A stretch of 64,000 nt of DNA. It comes from Actinomycetes bacterium (GTDB lineage: Bacteria; Actinomycetota; Acidimicrobiia; Acidimicrobiales; Palsa-688). Numbering within the stretch: position 1 is the first letter of the stretch; every line of letters begins with the position of its first letter. Below are positions 36,458-45,460 of the stretch, one piece after another. The notes below the pieces were generated by a model, which was given only the letters and a program-made list of their open reading frames with translations, made no database searches and was not told the DNA's origin. The position numbers and the translations under genes were made by a program. Where the stretch lies: assembly GCA_021788115.1 (NCBI GenBank), contig JAJYLA010000006.1, forward strand, positions 1-64,000, written 5' to 3'.

Positions 36458-37914
36458 AGCTTGAAGACCCGGGTCGGTTGTCGGACCACCAGATCGGCGG
36501 CGATGACAGCGGCCTCGGCCTCCTCGAGGCGGTGCTCGGCGACCAGCCGGGCCAAGAAGCCGGCGTCGAGGCGGCGGGCCATGTCGTGACGGGCGGGGAT
36601 CGAGCAGAACGCCCGGGTGTCGTCCACGAATCCCGACGTGCGGGTGAACCCGGCCGTCTCGGTCACCGCGGCCCTGAACCGGCCGATGGCGTCGGGGGCA
36701 TCGAGAAACCACCACGGCACCCCTACGTAGACCGACGGGTAGAAGCCGGCCAGCGGGGCCAGCTCGCGCGACCAGACCGTCTCGTCGAGGGTGAACACGA
36801 CCAGGTGGAAACCCGGGTGGGTGCCGAAGCGCGCCAGCAAGGGGCGCAGCGCGTCGGTGAACTCGATCCTGGTCGGAATGTCCGCGCCGACGTCGCCGCC
36901 GAAACGTGCCGCGGTCGGCGGATGGTGGTCGCGGCGCACGCCGCAGTGCAGCGACATAACCAGCCCGTCATCACACGACATGCGTGCCATCTCGAACAGC
37001 ATGTGCCGGCGGAAGGCGGTGGCCTCGGTTTCGGTCACCTCACCGGCGAGCGCAGACCGGTAGATGCGGGTCGCGTCGTCGTCGCCGAGCGGGTCGGCTC
37101 GCGCGTCAGCGTGGCTGTGGTCCGCCGACGTCGCGCCGTGGGAGGAGAAGTACCGACGGCGGCGCTCGAGCGCTTCGAGATATCCCGGGTAGTCGCCGGT
37201 GTCCACCCCGGCCACCTCGCCCAGGCGCCGGACCGACTCCCCCCAGCCAGGACGTGCCGGCTCCAAGTAGCGGTCCGGTCGGAACGCCGGGATCACCCGT
37301 CCCGACCACGAAGGATCCGCAGCCAGCGCGGCGTGGGCCGACAGGTCGTCGCAGGGATCCGCGGTCGTGGCCAGCACGCTGATGTTGAACCGCTCGTAGA
37401 GGGCACGGGGCCGGAACCCGTCGGCGGCGAGACGCTCGGCGACCTGGTCGAAGATCGCATCGGCGGTCCCCGCCGAGGGGGGCAACGTCACCCCGAAGAT
37501 CTCGGCCAGCTCCGCTTCGAGCCACAACCGCACCGGCGTCCCGGCCAAGATCGCCCACCGCTCGCACAGCCGCCGCCACACCCCTCGGGCCGCCGCCTCG
37601 GGCAGTGGACCCTGACCGACGCCCAGCTCCTCGAGCGTTACCCCGTCAGCATGCAGCAGCCGGGTCACGTAGTGGTCCGGGGTGACGAACAGGCTGGCCG
37701 GGTCCGAGAACGGCCGGTTGTCGACCAGCAGGCGAGGGTCGACATGACCGTGCGGGCAGACCAACGGAAGCGCGGCCACCTGTTGATAGAGGCGCCGAGC
37801 GACGGCCCGCCGGTCGGCATCCCCGGGTAAGAGCCGGTCGGGATGAATCCCGAGCAGGGGATTCGCCAGCGTCACCTCCCCATAGTGGTGCCGGACGCCT
37901 GTTGCCGCAACCAT
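36454..37914 (-). CDS. uxaC: Uronate (glucuronate) isomerase
   Basis: A 486-residue member of the amidohydrolase superfamily. The metal-binding HxH motif is in LVCPHGHVDPRLL, with DHYVTRLLHADG, NISVLATTADPCDDL and CGVRRDHH typical of UxaC. It converts glucuronate to fructuronate, the first intracellular step after beta-glucuronidase. First gene of the operon; promoter presumably in 37915-38050, where no firm motif was found. No regulator of the GntR/UxuR type is adjacent. Confidence 0.93.
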   Translation of the reverse strand: MVAATGVRHHYGEVTLANPLLGIHPDRLLPGDADRRAVARRLYQQVAALPLVCPHGHVDPRLLVDNRPFSDPASLFVTPDHYVTRLLHADGVTLEELGVGQGPLPEAAARGVWRRLCERWAILAGTPVRLWLEAELAEIFGVTLPPSAGTADAIFDQVAERLAADGFRPRALYERFNISVLATTADPCDDLSAHAALAADPSWSGRVIPAFRPDRYLEPARPGWGESVRRLGEVAGVDTGDYPGYLEALERRRRYFSSHGATSADHSHADARADPLGDDDATRIYRSALAGEVTETEATAFRRHMLFEMARMSCDDGLVMSLHCGVRRDHHPPTAARFGGDVGADIPTRIEFTDALRPLLARFGTHPGFHLVVFTLDETVWSRELAPLAGFYPSVYVGVPWWFLDAPDAIGRFRAAVTETAGFTRTSGFVDDTRAFCSIPARHDMARRLDAGFLARLVAEHRLEEAEAAVIAADLVVRQPTRVFKL

Positions 37915-38168
37915 CGCGAGCGGCGCCGTGGAGTTGCAGCGACACCCTCTGTGTCAACCCTGTAGCGAAGAAACCCGGACTCGTTGCATCTGGTGAAGCT
38001 GTTTGTCGCACGCCCATCGGAAGGGGACCGCCTAACCTCGAATGGCGCACTATGAAACGCTCCTCTGCTGCCGACCCCCGGCCTGTCCGTCGCGCCCCTC
38101 GGGAAGCCGGCGGCGATCACGGTCGTGACACCGGGTCCCTCACGGCGGAGGATCACGCAGAAACCCGT

Positions 38169-38876
38169 ATGGCCGGTCCGTCGGTGGCCGCGCGACCGCC
38201 TTCTCCCGGTGGGCGGGCGGGGCCCGGCCGGCGGGCGGCCACCACCCGCTCCGAGCTCGAGGAGGTCGCCCTCGAGCTGTTTGCCGAGCGGGGGTTCGCC
38301 GCGACGACGGTGGACGACATCGCGGCCGCCGCCGGGATCGCCCGGCGGACCTTCTTTCGCTACTACCCGTCGAAGACCGACCTGGTGTGGGGCGACTTCA
38401 CCGGGGAGCTCGACCGGTTGCGGGCCCGCCTGATGTCGACCGACCCTTCCGTGCCCGTGATGGAGGCAATCCACCGAGAGGTGATCGCCTTCAACCGGAT
38501 CGAGCTGGGGCAGGAGGCCGCCCACCGGCGGCGGATGTCGCTCATCCTCGGGGTGCCGACGTTGCTCGCCAACTCGACCCTGCACTTCGCCGAGTGGCGC
38601 GCAGTGCTGGCGGAGTTCGCGGCGGAGCGCCTCGGCCTCGGGCCCGGCGACCTCCTCCCCAACGTGATCGCTTACAGCGCCCTGGGTGCCGCCCTCGCCG
38701 GCTACGAACAGTGGCTCAAGGACGATGCCGCGGATCTCGCGGCTCTGCTCGACGATGCCCTCGGGGAACTGGCGGCCGGCTTCCGACAGCGGGAGGCGCC
38801 GACGAGCCGCACGGCGCCGGGGCTCAGCGCCCGGGGGTCGACGGTGCGAAGGCGGCGGCGGCGGGCACCGCCCTGA
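38169..38876 (+). CDS. mftR: Mycofactocin-system TetR regulator MftR
   Basis: A 235-residue TetR regulator from ATG 38169; the frame is open upstream and ATG 38052 is possible. The HTH region LELFAERGFAATTVDDIAAA, GIARRTFFRYYPSKTDLVWG and DFTGELDRLRARL closely resembles MftR of mycofactocin loci, which senses acyl-CoA and represses mft genes. Its 3' end overlaps the convergent mftD by 53 bp. No other mft gene (A, B, C, E, F) is in the window. Confidence 0.82.
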   Translation: MAGPSVAARPPSPGGRAGPGRRAATTRSELEEVALELFAERGFAATTVDDIAAAAGIARRTFFRYYPSKTDLVWGDFTGELDRLRARLMSTDPSVPVMEAIHREVIAFNRIELGQEAAHRRRMSLILGVPTLLANSTLHFAEWRAVLAEFAAERLGLGPGDLLPNVIAYSALGAALAGYEQWLKDDAADLAALLDDALGELAAGFRQREAPTSRTAPGLSARGSTVRRRRRRAPP

Positions 38877-40071
38877 GCGGACCGTCGGGCCCAACAGTGC
38901 CCAGGCGGCGCTCGAAGCCGGGAGGAACGACGAGGTCCTCGCGGCGCAGGTCACCGATCGAACCGCGGCCAAGGCCGACCAGCGCCGAGCCGAGGCCGTC
39001 GCGGACCAGGTCGAGTACGTTCTCCACCCCCGCCTGCCCGTTGGCCGCCAACCCCCATAGATAGGCGCGGCCGATCATCACCGCCTGGGCGCCGAGCGCA
39101 AGCGCCTTCGCGACGTCCGATCCGCGGCGGATCCCGCCGTCAAGCAGCACCTCGACCCGGTCGCCGACCGCCTCGGCGATGGCCGGCAGGGCGCGGATCG
39201 AGGCCGGGGTGCCGTCGAGGTTGTTGCCCCCATGGTTGGACACCGAGATGGCGGTAACGCCAGCGTCCACGGCCCGCTCGGCCTCGTCGACCCGCATCAC
39301 GCCCTTCAGCATGAAGGGGGCGTCCCCCCACTGCTCGCGCAACCAGGCGACGTCGTCCCAGCTCGGCATCGGGGACTGCGACCACTCCCTGTAGGCGCCG
39401 AGGAAGGTCGGCCCCGGGACGCCCGGGGCGGCGGCCATGTTGGGCACCGTCAGGTCGGGGAGGCGCCTGGTCTTCGCAAACTCCCACAACCAGCGGGGCT
39501 TGAGCATCACCTGCGGCACGTAGCGGCGGAGGGCCTCGAAGTCGATCCTCTCGGGGATGAACGGGCTGCCCCAGTCCCGCCCGTAGGCGAACGACCAGTC
39601 GAGAGTGACGATGAGCCCGACGGCTCCTGCCCTCCGGGCCCGCCGCATGCGGGCGGCCATCTCCTCGCGGGTGCCAACCCAGTAGATCTGGAAGAAAGTC
39701 TTTGGGTTGGCGCCGACGACCTCCTCGACGGGTTTGCTCGCGAAGCTGGAGAGGCCCATGGCGACGCCGCGGCTTGCGGCCGCCCGGGCGACGGCAACCT
39801 CGCCGTCGGGGTGCACCGCCTGGACGCCGGTGGGGCTGATGAGTACCGGCATCGAGACCTCTTGGCCCATCACGGTGGTCGCCAGCCGGCGCTCGTTGAC
39901 AAGCCCGGCTGTGCGGGGCGCGAAGCCCAACTCGGCGAACGCGGCAGTGTTGTCCTCCGCCGTGACACCACTCTCGGATCCCGCGATCAGCGCTCCGTAC
40001 ACGCCCTTCGGCAGCCGCCGCCTGGCGCGTCGCTGCGCCTCCGCCACCGTCTCGAACCATGCGTTCCCCAC
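38824..40071 (-). CDS. mftD: Mycofactocin-system FMN dehydrogenase MftD (pre-mycofactocin synthase)
   Basis: A 415-residue FMN-dependent alpha-hydroxyacid dehydrogenase-fold protein. TTVMGQEVSMPVLISPTGVQ, GLSSFASKPVEEVVGANPKT, FMLKGVMRVDEAERAVDAGV, SVSNHGGNNLDGTPASIRAL and LLDGGIRRGSDVAKALALGA match MftD closely. MftD oxidatively deaminates the AHDP intermediate to make redox-active pre-mycofactocin. GTG 40071 has GGGGAGG 4 nt upstream. Operator-like palindromes lie just upstream. Confidence 0.9.
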   Translation of the reverse strand: MGNAWFETVAEAQRRARRRLPKGVYGALIAGSESGVTAEDNTAAFAELGFAPRTAGLVNERRLATTVMGQEVSMPVLISPTGVQAVHPDGEVAVARAAASRGVAMGLSSFASKPVEEVVGANPKTFFQIYWVGTREEMAARMRRARRAGAVGLIVTLDWSFAYGRDWGSPFIPERIDFEALRRYVPQVMLKPRWLWEFAKTRRLPDLTVPNMAAAPGVPGPTFLGAYREWSQSPMPSWDDVAWLREQWGDAPFMLKGVMRVDEAERAVDAGVTAISVSNHGGNNLDGTPASIRALPAIAEAVGDRVEVLLDGGIRRGSDVAKALALGAQAVMIGRAYLWGLAANGQAGVENVLDLVRDGLGSALVGLGRGSIGDLRREDLVVPPGFERRLGTVGPDGPLRAVPAAAAFAPSTPGR

Positions 40072-40103
40072 AAGACCTCCCCTTCGCAACGTCGACCTGA
40101 CGC

Positions 40104-40167
40104 GGCACCCCCTCCTCGGTGCCAGAAAGGTTAGTACATGTCCCCACGCAGATGGCACTCGGTGCCA
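40104..40167. promoter_or_regulatory. Two GGCAC/GTGCC inverted repeats upstream of mftD
   Basis: GGCACC (40104-40109) and GGTGCC (40118-40123) are inverted about an 8-bp spacer, and TGGCAC-TCG-GTGCCA (40153-40167) is a perfect palindrome 30 bp further from mftD. Two sites with the same half-site next to a gene convergent with a TetR regulator suggest a MftR operator; not proven. Confidence 0.5.
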
Positions 40168-40247
40168 CTAGCCGTGTCGGTGGGAGAGCCGAGGGCCCGG
40201 GAGGGTGCCATGCCGGGGAGCCCGGCCGGACCGTCCGCCGTGGCCGT

Positions 40248-41645
40248 CTATCCGCCTAGCAGTGTCACGACGAAACGTGTTCCTCTGCCTTCGACGCTGG
40301 CCGCCGCCACCGTGCCCCCGTGCGCGTGGACCAGGTCCGCCACGACGGCAAGACCGATCCCGCTGCCGGCTCTCCCCGTCGCCGCCCTCCCCCTCCAGAA
40401 CCGTTCGAAGACGTGGGGGATCTCGTCGTCCGGAATCCCGACACCCGTGTCCTCGACGGAGAGCTTCGCCTCTCCCCCCTGGGGAGCCACGGCCAGCTTC
40501 ACGCGGCCGCCGGTCGGGGTGAACTTCATCGCGTTGGTCAGCAGGTTGGCGACGACCTGGTACAGCCGGGTGGCGTCGCCGTTGACGACGGCAGGCTCGA
40601 GTTCGCACCTGAGCATGAGGCCGGCGCGCGCCATCTCCGCTTCTGTCGACGCCGCGGCATCGGCGGCCACGACCGACAGATCGACCGGGTGGCACTCGAG
40701 GGAGAGGGCTTCGATGTCCGCGCTGGCGAGGACCTGCAGATCCTTGACTATCCGGGAAAGACGCAACGTGTCGTCGAGGAGCGACGAGAGGCTCCTCGTG
40801 TCGACGTCGATGACACCGTCCACCATGGCTTCGAGCGAGGCCTGCAGGACGGCGACCGGCGTTCGTAGCTCGTGGGCGACGTCCGCCGCCAGGCGGCGCC
40901 GCAGCAGTTCATGGCACTCGAGGCTTCCCGCCATGGCGTTGAAGGCGTGGGAGAGCTCGACGATGTCGCCCGTCCCCGACGGGGTCGCGACGCGCACGGA
41001 GCGCTCGCCCGACGCCACCGCCCGGGCCGCCTCCACCAGCCGGCGCACCGGGACGGTCATCCTCCGGGACAGCAGTATCCCAACACAGGCAGTGAGCAGG
41101 GCGACGCCCACCGCGCTCCAGCCGACCGCTCCCACAAGAGCCGCCCGCACGCTCGATCCGATCCGGCCGAAACCCCGCCGGCCGACCTCCACCCGCACGG
41201 TGCCGACCTGGGTGGCTCCGTCATCGACGGGGAACGTGAGCGCCGGGCCGAAGACACCGGCCCGAGCGGGAGCGGCCGACTCCACCAGCCGGCCGGAGTT
41301 GTCGAAAACCTCGACCTCGAGCCCCCCGGCGGTCGCCAGGGCGAACAGGTCGGACAGTCGGGCCGCCTGCCAGGAGCCCGCCCTCGAGTAGGAGACGCCG
41401 AGCGCCGACGCCACGGCGCGGCCCATGGCCAGATCCTGCTCGGAGGAGACATCGGTCCCCTCGGTGTCCACCAGGTGGATGGTGATGAAGGCGAACAGGC
41501 CGAGCGACGCCAGCGCCACCAGCGCCATGGTGGCGGACAGCCGGCGGGCGAGCGACGAGCGCGGGCGGGCGAGCGACGAGCGCGGGCGGAAGACCCGGGC
41601 GACGGGGCGTCGAGACGTGGCGTCCAGTGCCGACAGGAGCGACAT
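40248..41645 (-). CDS. Sensor histidine kinase
   Basis: A 465-residue kinase. TM1 is about residues 38-59, an extracytoplasmic sensor follows, then TM2 (SAVGWSAVGVALLTACVGILL) and HAMP. The HisKA motif is LAADVAHELRTPVAVLQASL with the phospho-histidine, and the ATPase boxes are NLLTNAMKFTPTGGRVKL (N), DTGVGIPDDE (G1) and RAGSGIGLAVVADL (G2). A 7-residue block ARPRSSL is tandemly duplicated just before TM1. It starts 7 bp after the response regulator stop. Confidence 0.93.
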   Translation of the reverse strand: MSLLSALDATSRRPVARVFRPRSSLARPRSSLARRLSATMALVALASLGLFAFITIHLVDTEGTDVSSEQDLAMGRAVASALGVSYSRAGSWQAARLSDLFALATAGGLEVEVFDNSGRLVESAAPARAGVFGPALTFPVDDGATQVGTVRVEVGRRGFGRIGSSVRAALVGAVGWSAVGVALLTACVGILLSRRMTVPVRRLVEAARAVASGERSVRVATPSGTGDIVELSHAFNAMAGSLECHELLRRRLAADVAHELRTPVAVLQASLEAMVDGVIDVDTRSLSSLLDDTLRLSRIVKDLQVLASADIEALSLECHPVDLSVVAADAAASTEAEMARAGLMLRCELEPAVVNGDATRLYQVVANLLTNAMKFTPTGGRVKLAVAPQGGEAKLSVEDTGVGIPDDEIPHVFERFWRGRAATGRAGSGIGLAVVADLVHAHGGTVAAASVEGRGTRFVVTLLGG

Positions 41646-41652
41646 GCGGGCG

Positions 41653-42351
41653 TCACCGATCCCGGCTGAGCCGCAGGCGGTACCCGCTCCCGTATACGGT
41701 TTCGACTATCCGCGGGCTGGCGAGGTCGGCTTCGATCTTGTGCCGCAGGTTCTTCACGTGGGAGTCCACGGTTCGCTCGTAGCCGTCGAACTCGTAGCCG
41801 CGAACCTGGTTGATCAGCTGGAGCCTCGAGAAGACCCGCCCGGGCGACGAGGCGAGCACGCGCAAAAGCTTCCACTCTGTCGGGGTCAGCTCGACCGGTT
41901 TGCCTCGTACAGACAGCTCCCGGCGCCCGTGGTCGATCACCAGCTCGCCGCCGCCGAGCGACCAGCGCTCCTCGGCCGGGGTGAGCCGGCCTCCCCGGCG
42001 GAGAACCGCCTGGGTGCGCAGGACCAGCTCCCGCGGGCTGAAGGGCTTGGTGATGTAGTCGTCGACGCCCATCTCGAGGACGCTGATGCGGTCCTGCTCG
42101 GAGTCCCTGGCGGTGATGACCAGGATCGGGACATCGCTCATGGCGCACACCTCTTGGGCCACGTCCTCGCCCGGGACGTCGGGGAGGCCCAGGTCGAGCA
42201 GCACCACGTCGGGGCGGGCGTCCCGGGTGAGCGTTATCGCCTCCGCGCCCGACCCGGTGGACAGCACGGACATGCCCTCCCGCTCGAGGTAGAAGCGCAG
42301 CAAGTCCCTGAGCTTGGTCTCGTCCTCGACGACCAGCACCGTCGCCGACAT
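41653..42351 (-). CDS. OmpR-family response regulator
   Basis: A 232-residue regulator from ATG 42351 (GAAGGGG ribosome site). The receiver domain has the acidic pocket VVEDE and phospho-acceptor Asp53 in LLDLGLPD, the switch Thr in VITARD and Lys in ITKPFSPREL. The winged-helix domain contains LTPTEWKLLRVLA and RTVDSHVKNLRHKIE. Partner of the adjacent kinase; 166 bp after the ABC permease gene. Confidence 0.94.
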   Translation of the reverse strand: MSATVLVVEDETKLRDLLRFYLEREGMSVLSTGSGAEAITLTRDARPDVVLLDLGLPDVPGEDVAQEVCAMSDVPILVITARDSEQDRISVLEMGVDDYITKPFSPRELVLRTQAVLRRGGRLTPAEERWSLGGGELVIDHGRRELSVRGKPVELTPTEWKLLRVLASSPGRVFSRLQLINQVRGYEFDGYERTVDSHVKNLRHKIEADLASPRIVETVYGSGYRLRLSRDR

Positions 42352-42517
42352 TGGCACCCCTTCTCGACCCACTAACCAGCTGCCCGGTCAATCTTCGCGC
42401 ATCGGGACAGCTTGGCGGTAGGAAAGCGCGAACGTCGGATGCCGGGCGAACCCTGGGCGTTGCGGGGCGCCGGCCGCAGCCGGTGCACGATCGGCGTGCG
42501 CTCCCCAGCCGGCCGTT

Positions 42518-43360
42518 CTATATCTCGCGGCGGTCGAAGCTGAGGATGGCGGCTCCGAGCACGGCCACGAACCAGACGCCCACCCACGCCAGGTAGACCC
42601 AGCTCGGAGGGGATCGTGTGAAGAAGGGGTTCTCGTTTTGTCCCAGGGAATGCGCCCGAAGAAGTGACGGCGGCTCGAGGTAGTAGATGGCGCCATGCCA
42701 GAGACCGTCGGTGGGCAGGACCACCCGGCTGATGCGGCCGATGGTGCGCAGGGCGCCGATGCCAAAGGTCGTGCCGAGGAATCCGACGACCCCCGCGAGC
42801 CAGGCAGCCCCGAAGAGAGCGATGCCCACCACTCCGGCGGCGAGAGTGGACATGCGCGTGCTCAGGAGCAGGGCGAGGGTGAGGAGAAGGAGCCCCTCGG
42901 CGAAGAGGTAGACGGTCGTGAGGACGGGATTCGGGGGAAGGTACCCGCTGACCCAATCCACGACGCCCATCTCCAGGACGGACACGGCCGCTGCGTAGCC
43001 GGCGAGGAGGGCCGCGAGGCCGAGCCACTTCCCGATGATGACCTCGCCTCGCCTGATCGGTCGCGTGACCACGGTCATGAGGACGCCCGATTCGATCTCG
43101 GAGGCCACCGAGGGGGACGCGATGGCCGAGGCGCTGAGGGCCACCACGAAGCTGAACATGAACATGAAGAGAATCAGCGATTGCGGTAGCGCCAAGGTCG
43201 ATTCGCCGCTGGTCAGCGCGCCGCCGTGGGCGAGGCGGTCGAACCCCCAGGCGCTGAGGCCCACCATGGCGACGGTGATGCCGACGAGGGCCGCCAGAAG
43301 CCGGCGTCGGGCGGCCTCTCGGATGGTGAGGGCGGCGATGGTGCGGATTCGGTAGATCAT
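42518..43360 (-). CDS. ABC-2-type transporter permease
   Basis: A 280-residue membrane protein beginning MIYRIRTIAALTIREAARRR, with about six hydrophobic segments and the cytoplasmic IESGVLMTVVTRPIRRGEVI signature of ABC-2/NosY-like permeases. ATG 43360 overlaps the ATPase stop (ATGA). With that ATPase it would form an exporter; substrate unknown. Confidence 0.88.
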   Translation of the reverse strand: MIYRIRTIAALTIREAARRRLLAALVGITVAMVGLSAWGFDRLAHGGALTSGESTLALPQSLILFMFMFSFVVALSASAIASPSVASEIESGVLMTVVTRPIRRGEVIIGKWLGLAALLAGYAAAVSVLEMGVVDWVSGYLPPNPVLTTVYLFAEGLLLLTLALLLSTRMSTLAAGVVGIALFGAAWLAGVVGFLGTTFGIGALRTIGRISRVVLPTDGLWHGAIYYLEPPSLLRAHSLGQNENPFFTRSPPSWVYLAWVGVWFVAVLGAAILSFDRREI

Positions 43361-44370
43361 TTTTCCTGGAGAAGCTCGAGGAAGCGCTCTTCGAGGTTCT
43401 GGTGCTCGGGTATGACCGCCTCGACTCTCCCGCCGCCGGCGACGATGAGGTTGACCAGATCGGCGATTGCGTCGGGGTCGACGCCTTCGACGGTGGTCCA
43501 TTCCCCTTCGGTGCGCCAGGCGCCGAACGCCGACAGGCCGGTGGTCCAGCCTGCGGGCGCGGCGCTGAGCTTGAGCCGGACCCGGCTGTGGCGCCCCAGG
43601 AGCTCGGAGAGCGAGCCCGAGGCGACGACCGCCCCTTTGTCCAGGACGGCTACGCGGTCGCAGAGCTGCTCGGCCTCCGCGAGCAGATGGGTGTTCAAGA
43701 AGACGGTCACGCCCCGCTCCCTGAGGTCGCGGGTGATCTGCCGGACGTGGTGGCGTCCGACGGGGTCCAGCGCGCTCGTGGGCTCGTCGAGGAAGACCAG
43801 GGCGGGGCCGCCGAGGAGGGCGACCCCGAGACCGAGCCGCTGCTGCATCCCCTTGGAGAACCCGGCTACCCGGTCGCCGGCGCGCTCGGCGAGGCCGACG
43901 GTCTCCAGGGATTCGCTGATCGACTGCTCCCACGACGGGCGAGGCAGCTCCAGCAGCCGGCAGTGCAATCGCAGGACCTCGGCTGCGGTCAGCCAGGGCT
44001 GGAACCGGAACATCTCCGGGAGGTACCCGATGCGCCGGCGCGTGCGACGGTCCCCGACGGGAGCTCCGAGGACCATCGCCTCCCCGGCGGTGGGCTTGAC
44101 CAAACCCAGGAGCATCTTGATCACCGTCGTCTTGCCGGCGCCGTTGGGTCCGAGGAAGCCGAATATCTCACCGCGGCCGACGCTCACCGACAACGACTTC
44201 ACGGCGACCGTCCTGCGGTATCGCTTGTGCAGGCCGAGGGTGTGAATGGCCGGCGATACTGACGGGCGCGGGGACCCCGTGGTCGCGGCACCCTCACCCG
44301 GCGCCGTCGCCTGTGGCACGCCGCCGGCGGCCACAAGGCCGTCGCTCTCAGCGGAGCTGGCCTGCCACAT
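43357..44370 (-). CDS. ABC transporter ATPase
   Basis: A 337-residue ATPase with Walker A GPNGAGKTTVIKML, signature FSKGMQQRLGLGVALLGG, Walker B LVFLDEPTSALD and switch NTHLLAEAEQ, the multidrug/NatA type. The C-terminal 80 residues form the extra domain seen in such exporters. Its ATG lies inside the 3' end of the anti-sigma gene (23-bp overlap), so sigma, anti-sigma, ATPase and permease look co-translated. Confidence 0.92.
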   Translation of the reverse strand: MWQASSAESDGLVAAGGVPQATAPGEGAATTGSPRPSVSPAIHTLGLHKRYRRTVAVKSLSVSVGRGEIFGFLGPNGAGKTTVIKMLLGLVKPTAGEAMVLGAPVGDRRTRRRIGYLPEMFRFQPWLTAAEVLRLHCRLLELPRPSWEQSISESLETVGLAERAGDRVAGFSKGMQQRLGLGVALLGGPALVFLDEPTSALDPVGRHHVRQITRDLRERGVTVFLNTHLLAEAEQLCDRVAVLDKGAVVASGSLSELLGRHSRVRLKLSAAPAGWTTGLSAFGAWRTEGEWTTVEGVDPDAIADLVNLIVAGGGRVEAVIPEHQNLEERFLELLQEK

Positions 44371-45460
44371 CCAGGACGCTTTTCTGGCCGAGCAACCCCG
44401 CGACCATGTGCACCAGGCCGGATCCGTCTTCCCACACGACCCCCGACATGACGCCGGAGGGGTCGGCCATGAGGACGCCGGGCCAGCCGTCGACGCGCAC
44501 GGATGTGGCGCTCATGCCCTTGGGCGCGGGGATCGGCAGGACCGTCGAGGCGTTGCCGAGCAGGCGGATCTCCTGGGCCAACTCGGGTGGAATCCCCGGG
44601 CGGGACATCAGGAACCTCTCGATCTGGCCGATGGTGGCGCCGGCCGACGACGCCGTTGGCCTCGGCGTCACGAGCACACCCATCGCGGGGATGTCCGAAC
44701 CGCCCGACCGCGACCCGTAGCCGACGAACACGGCAGGCCCCGCGTGTACGACCACCGAGGCGCCGGCAAGCTTCCCCGCCGCGGCGTCAAAGGTGACCGT
44801 GGCGGTCACCCTGGGCTGGACGACAAACGTGGTCGCCGCACCCACCCCCGCGGGCAGGCGGGCGGGCAGCACGACCCGGACACCGCTGATCGCCTGCGCC
44901 GCGGCCGCCGATCCGACGCTGCGTGCCGACCCCGACGAGGTCCACCGCAGGCTCCCGAAGGGCAAGGAGCCCGAACCACTCGCTGTGGGGAAGCCACCGG
45001 GGCTGCCTGTGTCGCCGAGGCTCATCAACCCGGCGACGGCTCGGAGATCCTGGGCGTTGATCGCCACCGGAGCCACCCGGGTGGGGGCGAACACCCCGCT
45101 CAGCGTGGCACCAGCCGCGCTGCCCGCCACGACGACGGCCACCGACGCTGCGAGGACACCACCCCTCAGTGAGAGCCCGGCCAGCCGCCGCGGCGGCCAC
45201 GAGGCCCGAGCCGGCCTGCGGGACGCAACCCCGCGGTCAGGCTCACCGACCCGGCGCTCGAAGTCCGACCACGCCCGATCGACGTCTGGCACCAGCTGCG
45301 GGGCCGACAACCGCCGGGCCGCGACGCTCGCGGTGTGCGCCATCGCCTCGCCCCGTGCGCGGCAGCGGGCGCAGCGGGCGATGTGATCGAAGGTCGAGTC
45401 CGCGATCGCGAACGGCTCATCCACAAGCCGTCGGAGCGTTCCGTCACTGGCATGACCCAT
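44348..45460 (-). CDS. Membrane-anchored zinc-finger-type anti-sigma factor
   Basis: A 370-residue protein. Near the N-terminus FDHIARCARCRARG gives the HxxxCxxC motif of zinc anti-sigma domains that sequester ECF sigma factors. One transmembrane helix follows (GGVLAASVAVVVAGSAAG, about 101-118). The extracytoplasmic C-terminal domain (about 140-370) is of unknown fold and may sense the signal. It overlaps the sigma gene by 17 bp, the usual sigma/anti-sigma arrangement. Confidence 0.82.
   Translation of the reverse strand: MGHASDGTLRRLVDEPFAIADSTFDHIARCARCRARGEAMAHTASVAARRLSAPQLVPDVDRAWSDFERRVGEPDRGVASRRPARASWPPRRLAGLSLRGGVLAASVAVVVAGSAAGATLSGVFAPTRVAPVAINAQDLRAVAGLMSLGDTGSPGGFPTASGSGSLPFGSLRWTSSGSARSVGSAAAAQAISGVRVVLPARLPAGVGAATTFVVQPRVTATVTFDAAAGKLAGASVVVHAGPAVFVGYGSRSGGSDIPAMGVLVTPRPTASSAGATIGQIERFLMSRPGIPPELAQEIRLLGNASTVLPIPAPKGMSATSVRVDGWPGVLMADPSGVMSGVVWEDGSGLVHMVAGLLGQKSVLDVAGQLR

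Noticed and set aside
37915-40247. Search for a mycofactocin precursor (mftA) beside mftR/mftD
   Set aside because: No short frame ending in a CGVY-like motif was found in the gene-free parts on either strand.
42518-43933. 471-codon version of the ABC permease
   Set aside because: The extra N-terminus is antisense-like Arg/Pro-rich sequence lying over the ATPase gene; ATG 43360 in an ATGA overlap starts a normal permease.
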